Source: Pseudomonadota bacterium
GTDB taxonomy: Bacteria > Pseudomonadota > Alphaproteobacteria > Rhizobiales > Xanthobacteraceae
NCBI GenBank assembly: GCA_023433965.1
Contig: JAEYTQ010000656.1
Span: 1-7,797, forward strand
Length of the DNA stretch: 7,797 bases
Direction: 5' to 3'
A program made the translations under genes and the position numbers. Positions 1 to 5,777 of the stretch are shown here, piece by piece. Under the pieces are notes generated by a model. The model ran no database searches. It was not told the origin of the DNA and saw only the letters and a list, made by a program, of their open reading frames with translations. Within the stretch, counting starts at the first letter, position 1. Every line of letters begins with the position of its first letter.

Positions 1-1344
1 TGCCGTGATCACGATCAGGCCGACGACAACCGTCGCGACCGGCACGATCTGGAGGCCGTCACGCGACAGTGCGGCGACGACGAGCGCGAGCCCGATCCAG
101 AAGATATAGCGGATCACGTTCGAGGGGGCGCCGGTCGTGATGGCCGTGCCCAGGATCAAAGTCACCGTGAGCGCAAGGCCCATGCTGCCGGCATAGAGCG
201 GCGTGAAGCCTTCGAACAGCATGTAGATCAGGGCTGCCAGCGGCAGCACGAGATACCAGCCCTTCACCAGCGCGCGCCAGGCGCTCGGGATTTCCGAGCG
301 TTTCATGCCGGTGAGGCCGTGCTTGCCGGCCTCCAGATGCACCATCCAGAACGCGGACGCGAAGTAGAGCATCGCCGGGATGGCGGCGGCCTTGACGATT
401 TCCGAATATTGCACGCCGAGCGTCTCGGCCATGATGAAGGCGACCGCGCCCATCACCGGCGGCATGATCTGCCCGCCCATCGATGCCGTGGCTTCGACGC
501 CGGCGGCAAAGGCGCGGCGATAGCCGAACCTGATCATGAGGGGAATGGTGAACTGGCCGACGGTGACGACGTTGGCGACGCCGGAGCCCGAGATCGTGCC
601 CATCATGCCCGAGGCGAACACCGCGACCTTGGCCGGTCCGCCGCGGGTCCTGCCGAACAGCCCGAGAGACACGTCGGTGAACAGCTGGATCATGCCCGCG
701 CGCTCCAGGAACGAGCCGAACAGGATGAACAGGAAGATGTAGGTCGCCGACACGTAGATCGGCACGCCGTAGAAGCCTTCGGTGCCGAACGACAGATGCG
801 TCACGATCTGGTCGAAGTCGTAGCCGCGATGGTTGAGCGGCGACGGCAGGTACTGGCCGAAGAACCAGTAAACCAGACACGCGCCGCACATCAGCGGCAG
901 CGCCGCGCCCATCAGCCGCCGCGTACCCTCGAAGATCAGCACGGCCAGCAGCGTGCCGACCACGAGATCGAGCCGGGTCGGATCGCCGTCGCGTGCGATC
1001 AGATCGGCATAGAAGATCCACTGATAGAGGCCGCAGAAGAAACCGGCGCCGCCGATCACCCAGCCAAGCGCACGACCGGCACTGCTCTTCGCCGTGAAGT
1101 TGGCGATCAGGCCGAAGCTGAGGAGGAGAAGGAAGCCGACATGAACGCCGCGCACCACCTGGCTCGGCAGATAGTTGAAGGCGGCGACATAGAGCTGGAA
1201 GATCGCGAAGGCGATGCCGATCCAATAGGCGAGCCGGCCCCACCAGCCCGGGCCAAAGCCTTCCGGGAAGCCATGCTCGAAATTGTCGAACTCGACCTTG
1301 ACCTTTTCGGGCCCCGTCGCCGCGCCCTCTGCCTTTTCCAGCAT
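1..1344 (-). CDS. TRAP transporter permease, fused 4TM/12TM subunits (TAXI type), partial at 3' end
   Basis: This is the inner-membrane part of a tripartite ATP-independent periplasmic (TRAP) importer, which takes up a solute delivered by its binding protein, driven by an ion gradient. The reading frame starts at ATG 1344-1342 and stays open to base 1, giving the first 448 residues; the rest lies off the left edge (fused TRAP permeases usually exceed 600 residues). After a soluble N-terminus of about 35 residues, hydrophobic segments at roughly 38-57, 66-82, 93-113, 126-140 and 147-164 form the small-subunit (DctQ-like) part. The large-subunit (DctM-like) signature follows: GSGVANVVTVGQFTIP at 253-268, then a conserved stretch with GGQIMPPVMGA at 290-300. 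The start is supported by GAGGA, 8 nt upstream. The TAXI solute-binding gene lies directly upstream on the same strand. The substrate cannot be told from sequence alone. The family call is secure. Confidence 0.95.
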   Translation of the reverse strand, partial: MLEKAEGAATGPEKVKVEFDNFEHGFPEGFGPGWWGRLAYWIGIAFAIFQLYVAAFNYLPSQVVRGVHVGFLLLLSFGLIANFTAKSSAGRALGWVIGGAGFFCGLYQWIFYADLIARDGDPTRLDLVVGTLLAVLIFEGTRRLMGAALPLMCGACLVYWFFGQYLPSPLNHRGYDFDQIVTHLSFGTEGFYGVPIYVSATYIFLFILFGSFLERAGMIQLFTDVSLGLFGRTRGGPAKVAVFASGMMGTISGSGVANVVTVGQFTIPLMIRFGYRRAFAAGVEATASMGGQIMPPVMGAVAFIMAETLGVQYSEIVKAAAIPAMLYFASAFWMVHLEAGKHGLTGMKRSEIPSAWRALVKGWYLVLPLAALIYMLFEGFTPLYAGSMGLALTVTLILGTAITTGAPSNVIRYIFWIGLALVVAALSRDGLQIVPVATVVVGLIVITA

Positions 1345-1403
1345 CTATCTCGTCCTCAGCCTGTCCAAGCCCGATAGCATTGGCACAGGGCCTCAAAAAC
1401 GTC

Positions 1404-1426
1404 ATGCCCGGGACGATCCCGGGCAT
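1404..1426. repeat. Perfect short palindrome, ATGCCCGGGA stem
   Basis: ATGCCCGGGA (1404-1413) and its exact reverse complement (1417-1426) flank a 3-nt loop CGA. Preceded by GTC, it reads GTCATGCCC, which matches the arm of the repeat at 3768-3793 read on the other strand. It lies about 60 bp upstream of the TRAP permease start, in the gap between the two TRAP genes. There is no T-tract, so it is not a classical intrinsic terminator. It resembles the short intergenic palindromes dispersed in Bradyrhizobium genomes; the copy number elsewhere cannot be seen here. Confidence 0.7.
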
Positions 1427-1446
1427 TCGCGAACAATCTCTTCACC

Positions 1447-1527
1447 GTCATTCCGGGGCGATGCGGAGCATCGAACCCGGAATCTCGGAATTCCGGGTTC
1501 GGCTCTGGCGAGCCGCCCCGGAATGAC
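1447..1527. repeat. Composite intergenic palindromic repeat (nested inverted repeats)
   Basis: The outer arms GTCATTCCGGGGCG (1447-1460) and CGCCCCGGAATGAC (1514-1527) are perfect 14-bp inverted repeats. Nested inside is a second perfect 12-bp inverted repeat, 1472-1483 and 1490-1501 (CGAACCCGGAAT and complement), with a 6-nt loop. In RNA on either strand it would fold into a long, branched, very stable hairpin. It starts 12 bp after the stop codon of the solute-binding gene (in that gene's direction) and lies before the permease start. The architecture matches dispersed palindromic repeats of Bradyrhizobiaceae. In this position it could act like REP elements, protecting the upstream message from 3' decay or dampening read-through, but that role is inferred. 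Confidence 0.85.
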
Positions 1528-1538
1528 ACTGGATTGAG

Positions 1539-2486
1539 TTACTTGATCAGCCCTTTTTCCTTGTAATAGCGGATCGCGCCGGGGTGCAGCGGAACCGGGC
1601 TGCCGCTGGCGGCGGTCTCGAGCTTGATCTCCTTGCCCGCGGCGTGCGCGTTGACGAGTTCCGGCAGCGACTCGTAGACCAGCTTGGTCATCTGGTAGGC
1701 GAGATCGTCCGATACTGCGGAGCTGGTGACGAGATAGTTGATCACGGCCGCCGTCGGCACGTCCTTGTCCTGGCCGCTATAGGTATTGGCGGGAATGGTC
1801 GCGGCGACGAAGGGCGGACCGATCTTGTCGACCGTCTCCTTCGGCACCGACACCACCGTGATCGGGCTCGAGGTCGACAGGTCCTTCAGCGAGGCGACGC
1901 CGAGACCGGCCGATTGCAGCGTGGCGTTGAGCTGCCGGTTCTTCATGAGGTCGACGGATTCGGCGAAGGGCAGATATTCGACCTTGCCGAGATCCTTGTA
2001 GCTCATGCCGGCTGCGCCCAGGATCGCGCGCGAATTCAGCTCGGTGCCCGACTTCGGCGCGCCGACCGACAGGCTCTTGCCCTTGAGATCGGCCAGCGTC
2101 TTGATGCCGCTGTCGGCGGTCGCGACGATCTGGATGTAGTTCGGATAGATCGCGCCGATGGTGCGGAGCTTGTCGAGCTTGGTCTTGAAGCCCGCCTCCT
2201 CCTCGCCCTCCCAGGCGGCCTTGAGCGAGTCGCCGAGCGTGAACGCCAGTTCGCCGCGGCCCTGCTGCAGCAGAATCAAGTTCTCGACCGACGCCTTGGT
2301 GGCCTGCACCTGCGTCTTCACGTTCGGAATCTTGTCGCCGTAGATCTTTCCGATCGCGACCCCGAGCGGATAGTAGACGCCCGAGGTGCCGCCGGTCAGC
2401 ACGTTGATGAAGGATTGCGCCTGTGCGCAAGGTGCGGACGCCGCCAGAGCAAGAGCCGCGGCCGCGCCGAAGATAGTCCGTTTCAT
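1539..2486 (-). CDS. TAXI family TRAP transporter solute-binding protein
   Basis: This is the periplasmic receptor of the TRAP importer encoded with the downstream permease; it captures the solute and hands it to the membrane subunits. The 315-residue product begins with a Sec signal peptide (MKRTIF, then an Ala-rich core; probable cleavage after AQA near residue 23). The mature part carries TAXI-family hallmarks: TGGTSGVYYPLG at 31-42, a VGAPKSGTELNSRAIL segment at 141-156, and a C-terminal PLHPGAIRYYKEKG near 299-312. Length fits the family (about 310-330). The ATG at 2486-2484 was chosen over an in-frame ATG 22 codons upstream because it has GGGGAG about 9 nt before it and places the signal peptide at the very N-terminus. 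Cys20 lies in the signal region but is preceded by Pro, so it is not a good lipobox. The substrate is unknown; TAXI proteins are often tied to glutamate/2-oxoglutarate-like or other organic acids. Confidence 0.96.
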   Translation of the reverse strand: MKRTIFGAAAALALAASAPCAQAQSFINVLTGGTSGVYYPLGVAIGKIYGDKIPNVKTQVQATKASVENLILLQQGRGELAFTLGDSLKAAWEGEEEAGFKTKLDKLRTIGAIYPNYIQIVATADSGIKTLADLKGKSLSVGAPKSGTELNSRAILGAAGMSYKDLGKVEYLPFAESVDLMKNRQLNATLQSAGLGVASLKDLSTSSPITVVSVPKETVDKIGPPFVAATIPANTYSGQDKDVPTAAVINYLVTSSAVSDDLAYQMTKLVYESLPELVNAHAAGKEIKLETAASGSPVPLHPGAIRYYKEKGLIK

Positions 2487-2504
2487 GGTTGTTGTTCTCC
2501 CCAA

Positions 2505-2524
2505 ACCGGCCGCGAAATTGGCCG
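2505..2524 (-). promoter_or_regulatory. Inverted repeat in the leader of the TAXI binding-protein gene
   Basis: CCGGCC (2505-2510) and GGCCGG (2519-2524) are perfect 6-bp arms around an 8-nt AT-richer loop. The element sits 18 bp upstream of the start codon and just before the Shine-Dalgarno sequence, so it could be a leader hairpin or an operator. A TTGACC hexamer lies further upstream (complement of 2537-2542), but no good -10 box is spaced correctly, so the promoter itself is unresolved. A 6-bp GC-only repeat can occur by chance in DNA of this composition. Confidence 0.3.
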
Positions 2525-2664
2525 GATGGCGCGAGCGGGTCAACCCATCCAAAAGATAAAGCTGGGCTGCGGTAAACGACCGATCCGATCGATTCTTCGG
2601 GAACTTGGCCGCTGCGGCGAGGTGGCGCAGCGCTCGCCGCTCCCGCTTGCGAGACGACGCACCC

Positions 2665-3144
2665 TCACTGGAAGGTCATGTCCAGGCACTTGGAGATGTC
2701 GGAACCGAGGCCGGAGGAGATGATGATGCAGCCGCGCACCTTCTGAGTGGTGACGTCGGCGGCCCAGATCGAATAGCCGCCGGGGCCGAAGAACGAGTTG
2801 GTGTTCGGCGGCTCGGTCTCCGTGGCGTCGAAATCGTATTTGCCGTCGGTCTCGAAGATGCGCGGCTTCTTGATGCAGCCGCCGTCGGTCTGGACGTTGA
2901 TGACTTCCTTGTTGTCGCGGGTCAGCGCCAGCGAGACCTGGCAGCGGAAATATTCCGAGGTCCTGGTGTTGAAGAGATAGGTGTAGGACTTGCAGGTCGC
3001 CGTGTTCAGCTTGCCCGGAGCAAGGCCACGGCTGCAGGAAATGCGCTGGTTATGGCTGAGCTGGTAGTCGTCTGCCCAGGCTGCCGGCGCCAGTGCCAGC
3101 ATCGACACGACGGCAGCCCAGCAAAGCTTGATCACATGGCGCAT
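2665..3144 (-). CDS. Secreted cysteine-rich hypothetical protein
   Basis: I do not recognise a named family. The 159-residue product begins with a clear Sec signal peptide (MRHVIKLCWA followed by a hydrophobic stretch, cleavage likely after AWA at residue 24). The mature part has six cysteines (residues 37, 51, 68, 90, 139, 153), an even number consistent with three disulfides in the periplasm or outside the cell. It is polar, with no further membrane segment. An ATG three codons upstream (3153) is in frame, but the GGTAGGG sequence abuts it directly; the same motif lies 9 nt before the ATG at 3144, so 3144 is the better start. The gene is transcribed divergently from the small secreted protein at 3336, and its stop is 178 bp upstream of the TRAP binding-protein start on the same strand. 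It is probably a genuine lineage-restricted gene rather than a shadow, given the signal peptide, ribosome site and cysteine pattern. Confidence 0.85.
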   Translation of the reverse strand: MRHVIKLCWAAVVSMLALAPAAWADDYQLSHNQRISCSRGLAPGKLNTATCKSYTYLFNTRTSEYFRCQVSLALTRDNKEVINVQTDGGCIKKPRIFETDGKYDFDATETEPPNTNSFFGPGGYSIWAADVTTQKVRGCIIISSGLGSDISKCLDMTFQ

Positions 3145-3271
3145 CCGAATCATCCCTACCGATAATTTTGTCGAGTTGCGTTCTAGACGGAAAGCGGAAC
3201 ATAGTCGCGAGGGAACGAAGGGAAAATCACAAGCTGCTGGGCGGGACGTGATGCGCTGCGGCGCTTCAGCA

Positions 3272-3300
3272 TTGACCCGGACGCACCGTTCGTGATTTGT
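3272..3300 (+). promoter_or_regulatory. Possible promoter of the small secreted protein gene
   Basis: TTGACC at 3272-3277 matches five of six bases of the sigma-70 -35 consensus; 17 bp later lies ATTTGT at 3295-3300, a poor -10 match. Transcription would begin near 3307, about 30 nt before the ATG at 3336 and its GGGAGG ribosome site. It falls within the 191-bp divergent region shared with the gene at 2665-3144. This is pattern matching only, and rhizobial -10 boxes are loosely conserved. Confidence 0.3.
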
Positions 3301-3335
3301 TCAAACCTGGAATGTCCCGACCGCGGGAGGATGGG

Positions 3336-3641
3336 ATGACGACATTTTCAACCAAGACATTTGCAATCGCAGCGGCGCTCGGTGCATTCGCAGGGCCTGC
3401 GTTGGCGCAAACCGATGCGACGCCCTGGGAGCTCAAGCCGGACATGGGGTATGCCTATGACCGGCAGGGCAAGACCTATTCCTACAAGATGGGCACCAGC
3501 AATGCCGGGGAGCTCTTCAAGGGCGCCAAGAAAGTGCCGAAGGGCACGTTGTTCTTCATCGGCCAAAACGGCCAGCTCTACATGCGCAGCGGCCCGTATC
3601 TCGAAGGCGACGGCAAGTTCAAGTTCGGGCCGGATCAGTAG
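3336..3641 (+). CDS. Small secreted hypothetical protein (101 aa)
   Basis: The product has a typical Sec signal peptide: MTTFSTKTFA, a hydrophobic Ala/Leu/Gly core, and cleavage probably after ALA at residue 24. The mature chain of about 77 residues is rich in Gly, Lys and aromatic residues and has no cysteines. Two short stretches look alike: YDRQGKTYSYKMG (41-53) and GQNGQLYMRSGPY (76-88), each a polar DG/NG-type turn followed by aromatic-alternating strand, suggesting a small beta-sheet protein. The open frame extends upstream to an ATG at 3297, but ATG 3336 is preceded at 5 nt by GGGAGG and directly begins the signal peptide, so it was chosen. It is divergent from the cysteine-rich secreted protein. 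No function can be assigned; such small exported proteins are common in Bradyrhizobium. Confidence 0.85.
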   Translation: MTTFSTKTFAIAAALGAFAGPALAQTDATPWELKPDMGYAYDRQGKTYSYKMGTSNAGELFKGAKKVPKGTLFFIGQNGQLYMRSGPYLEGDGKFKFGPDQ

Positions 3642-3651
3642 GGCTGGTGCT

Positions 3652-3670
3652 GGCGGCCGAAGGTGCCGCC
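3652..3670 (+). terminator. Possible terminator-like hairpin after the small secreted protein gene
   Basis: GGCGGC (3652-3657) and GCCGCC (3665-3670) form a perfect GC stem with a 7-nt loop, starting 10 bp after the TAG stop at 3639-3641. A weaker CACAC/GTGTG stem follows (3672-3676, 3688-3692). Neither has a T-tract, so factor-independent termination is uncertain; stabilising the 3' end of the message is equally possible. Confidence 0.3.
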
Positions 3671-3767
3671 TCACACTCGGTGTCATCGTGTGCAATTGCG
3701 CACTGGAGCGGACCATCCGGTATTCCAGAGGCCATTGGGATCCAGACGAGAAGCCGCGGCGTACTGG

Positions 3768-3790
3768 ATGCCCCGGTCAAGTCGGGGCAT
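3768..3790. repeat. Intergenic palindromic repeat between convergent genes
   Basis: ATGCCCCG (3768-3775) and CGGGGCAT (3783-3790) are perfect 8-bp arms around a 7-nt loop; copies of CCGCGG flank the hairpin at 3754-3759 and 3793-3798. Read on the minus strand, the right side is GTCATGCCCCG, the same start as the palindrome near 1401. It lies 25 bp beyond the stop codon of the lysozyme-like gene (3815, minus) and about 125 bp beyond that of the small secreted gene (plus), so it could form a hairpin at the 3' end of both messages. It has no T-tract on either strand. Confidence 0.7.
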
Positions 3791-3814
3791 GACCGCGGTG
3801 GATGGCAGGACAAG

Positions 3815-5032
3815 CTAGAACGCCGCCGCCAGCTCCCTTGCACCGGCCTTGTTGCTGTTCACGTCCATGCGCTCGTCCGTCACCCTCAGCAGCTTCGCCA
3901 CCGTGTTGTGGCGGATCGCGACCGGGTTGCGCTCATAGCCGCCCCGCTGGAAGAAGTTCGAGGTCGGCACCTGCTCGCGCATCGCCTGCGGCATCGTCAC
4001 CATGTCGAGCCCGGTGCCGTCGCCGGTGAGGTTCATCATCTCAAGCTCGGCTGCGGTGAGCGGACGCGTGTGGCCCTTGGCGCGCGCGAACAGCACCGAG
4101 GTCAGCAGCTTGTGGGTCTGCAGCATCGGTCCGATGTCGACGTCGAGCACCATCGCGTGCATGGCCCAGCCTTGGGGCGTGCGGCCCATCTTCTCGTGTT
4201 CCGACCATGTGTCGGGCACCGATTTCGCATGGGCCACCATCTTCCTGAGGACACCGAGCTTGTGCTCGAGCGCGTGCCGCGCCGGCCCCGACGTTCTCGC
4301 CACCTTCTCCGAAAGCGCACGGATGAGCTCATGGCCCTGCTCGGCCAGCAGCTCGACGCTGTTGGTGGTGAGCAGCTGGTTGTAGCCCATCGCGGTCGAG
4401 ATCGCGCGCTTGCCGCCATGCTCGATGCCCGCCTGCACGTCGTAACTGCCGGTGCCGCCGGTCTCGAACGCATAGACCCGGACCGCCTGCTCGCGCGTCA
4501 GGCCGTGGGCCAGCGCGTAGCGCGCATAGGCCCGCTTGAACTCGAGCTCGCTGGACGGGCGCTGCGGCGTAAACCGATAGAGCTCCTGCGCCGCGCGCAG
4601 GAAATCGGCGACGACGGGAATCGGCTTGCGGGGCGGCCGGTCCGGCGTTTCCTCCGGCTCCGGATTCACCGGCCGCTTCGGCCCGTTGTAGAGCGGCGGA
4701 TGCTCCAGCACGTAATCGTCCAGCGTGACCTGCTGCCCGCTGCGCCGCTTGGCATTGCGGCCGCGACGCTTCTCGGAGATCTGGCTCCAATAGGCGCCGG
4801 CCTCGGCGTCGAAGGCCGCGCGCGCCGCCTCGTACTCGGCAAGCTTGCGGCGATATTCGAGCACGGCGGGCGAGGCGCCCGCGCTTTGCGCGAAAAACTG
4901 CGACAGCAGCTGGGCCCTGGCATCGCGGACGGAAGGGGGCAGCGCGTCGGCCTCGCCGCCCTGTGCGGCCGGCGTGATCAGGACGAGCGCAAGTGGAACC
5001 AGCGCGAAGGTGTTTCGAATCGAATGATGCAT
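3815..5032 (-). CDS. Secreted protein with putative lysozyme/lytic-transglycosylase-like domain
   Basis: The 405-residue product has an N-terminal signal peptide (hydrophobic LVPLALVLITPAA at 11-23, cleavage near AAQG). Residues 33-90 are charged and helix-prone; a Pro/Arg/Lys-rich linker spans about 112-140. The central part (about 140-310) is mainly helical and contains FETGGTG (189-195) followed by AISTAMGYNQLL (210-221). This spacing resembles the catalytic Glu plus the S-x-A-x-G-x-x-Q motif of the lysozyme-like superfamily, with Glu190 as candidate acid, so a role in peptidoglycan cleavage or binding in the periplasm is plausible but not proven. The C-terminus is polar with no obvious wall-binding repeats. 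Start ATG 5032-5030 has a weak AGAG-type ribosome site about 6 nt upstream. The Nudix gene ends 55 bp upstream on the same strand, so co-transcription is possible. By conservative naming this would be a hypothetical protein. Confidence 0.85.
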   Translation of the reverse strand: MHHSIRNTFALVPLALVLITPAAQGGEADALPPSVRDARAQLLSQFFAQSAGASPAVLEYRRKLAEYEAARAAFDAEAGAYWSQISEKRRGRNAKRRSGQQVTLDDYVLEHPPLYNGPKRPVNPEPEETPDRPPRKPIPVVADFLRAAQELYRFTPQRPSSELEFKRAYARYALAHGLTREQAVRVYAFETGGTGSYDVQAGIEHGGKRAISTAMGYNQLLTTNSVELLAEQGHELIRALSEKVARTSGPARHALEHKLGVLRKMVAHAKSVPDTWSEHEKMGRTPQGWAMHAMVLDVDIGPMLQTHKLLTSVLFARAKGHTRPLTAAELEMMNLTGDGTGLDMVTMPQAMREQVPTSNFFQRGGYERNPVAIRHNTVAKLLRVTDERMDVNSNKAGARELAAAF

Positions 5033-5087
5033 GCTGCTCTCTTAGCAGGCATCCGGTAACCGTCACGTTAACGCGCCGTTTACCATG

Positions 5088-5714
5088 TCACTTCCAGGCG
5101 AACACCGGCTGTTCCAGATCGGTGACGCGGGTGTGCCGTCCCGCCAGCACCTCGCGGAACTGATAGATCAGCGCCGCCGTCGGGGCGTGGATCAGGCTCA
5201 TCTGGTGATGGAAGCGGATGACGCGGCGGGCGCTCTCGGGGATCGCGACGAAATCGAATGCGTCCTCGCGCTCGATCGTGGCAAGCGCGATGCGATGGAC
5301 GGAGGCGACTTCGTCGGGGTTCGGCCTGATCGCTGTGCTGTCGGCAGCCCAGACCACGACGGGGGTAATCAGATAGCCGGAGCGGGTCGGATAGTCGTCG
5401 AGCGTGCCGAGCACGTCCGCATTCGTCAGGCGAAGCCCCAGCTCTTCGTCGAGCTCGCGCAGCGCCGCTTCGACCGGCGTTTCGCCAAGATCGCAGCGGC
5501 CGCCCGGCAGCGCCCATTGGCCGCCATGCGCGCGCAGATGCGAGGCGCGCAGCGTAAGCAGCAGCGCGGTGTCGTCGCCCTCGCCTGCTGCGGTCAGCGC
5601 GACCGCCACCGCGGCCCGCTTCAATGCTGCCGGCGCAGCGTCCTCCGCCAAGCGCGCGAAGGCGGTGCAGGCAGCCGCGATATTCCGCCTCGTGGCATCG
5701 TCGAACGGTCTCAT
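5088..5714 (-). CDS. Nudix hydrolase, probable CoA pyrophosphatase-like
   Basis: Nudix enzymes split nucleoside diphosphates linked to another group, using Mg2+ held by the Nudix-box glutamates. This 208-residue protein has a perfect Nudix box from Gly72 to Leu94: G-x5-E78-x7-R86-E87-L-x-E90-E91-x-G93-L. Just before it, the stretch from about 52 to 72 (LLTLRASHLRAHGGQWALPG) resembles the extra signature of CoA pyrophosphatases (NUDT7/8-like: R-x2-x-L-x-x-H-x-G-x-x-x-x-P-G-G), which cut CoA to 3',5'-ADP and phosphopantetheine; substrate is inferred from that. The length fits the group. ATG 5714-5712 is the only early start, since a stop codon lies four codons upstream in frame. No Shine-Dalgarno sequence is visible before it. 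It is divergent from the thioesterase gene and may share a transcript with the secreted protein downstream. Confidence 0.93.
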   Translation of the reverse strand: MRPFDDATRRNIAAACTAFARLAEDAAPAALKRAAVAVALTAAGEGDDTALLLTLRASHLRAHGGQWALPGGRCDLGETPVEAALRELDEELGLRLTNADVLGTLDDYPTRSGYLITPVVVWAADSTAIRPNPDEVASVHRIALATIEREDAFDFVAIPESARRVIRFHHQMSLIHAPTAALIYQFREVLAGRHTRVTDLEQPVFAWK

Positions 5715-5719
5715 GATGC

Positions 5720-5748
5720 TTGACTACACCACGTGTCGCCTCGATGAA
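5720..5748 (+). promoter_or_regulatory. Possible promoter of the thioesterase gene
   Basis: TTGACT (5720-5725) and GATGAA (5743-5748) are separated by 17 bp and sit at the right distance for transcription to begin near 5755, just upstream of the AGGA ribosome site at 5765-5768. The spacer contains the 6-bp palindrome CACGTG (5730-5735). The region is only 63 bp long and also has to hold the promoter of the divergent Nudix gene. The -10 box is a weak match (three of six), so this is tentative. Confidence 0.35.
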
Positions 5749-5777
5749 ACGAGAACGCAAGCACAGGAATGGACGAG

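Noticed and set aside
319..1377. A 352-codon plus-strand frame opposite the TRAP permease
   Set aside because: The minus strand encodes unmistakable TRAP permease motifs; the plus-strand translation is a charged, His/Arg/Glu-rich shadow.
1283..1537. Small plus-strand frame over the intergenic repeats
   Set aside because: It consists largely of palindromic repeat sequence and the antisense start of the permease gene; no ribosome site is evident.
2467..2486. Lipoprotein signal in the TAXI binding protein (Cys20)
   Set aside because: The residue before the Cys is Pro, which does not fit a lipobox; a standard signal peptidase I site is nearby.
1584..2723. Long plus-strand frame opposite the TAXI binding protein
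   Set aside because: Antisense shadow with low-complexity Arg/Gly/Leu composition; the minus-strand product is a full-length family member.
3196..3216. GGAAC motifs as an EcfG-type general-stress promoter
   Set aside because: Neither GGAAC copy (3196, 3212) is followed at the right spacing (16-18 bp) by the required GTT element.
3768..3790. Bidirectional intrinsic terminator between the convergent genes
   Set aside because: The hairpin is good but there is no T-tract on either strand, so it is annotated as a repeat.
3647..5059. A 470-codon open frame on the plus strand covering the whole secreted-protein gene
   Set aside because: It lies antisense to a gene with a signal peptide and sensible composition. 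The antisense product is dominated by Arg, His, Leu and Ala with no recognisable domain, as expected from GC-rich codon bias.
5066..5073. CGTTAACG palindrome between the Nudix and secreted-protein genes as an operator
   Set aside because: An 8-bp palindrome alone is too short to support a regulator site, and no matching second copy was found nearby.
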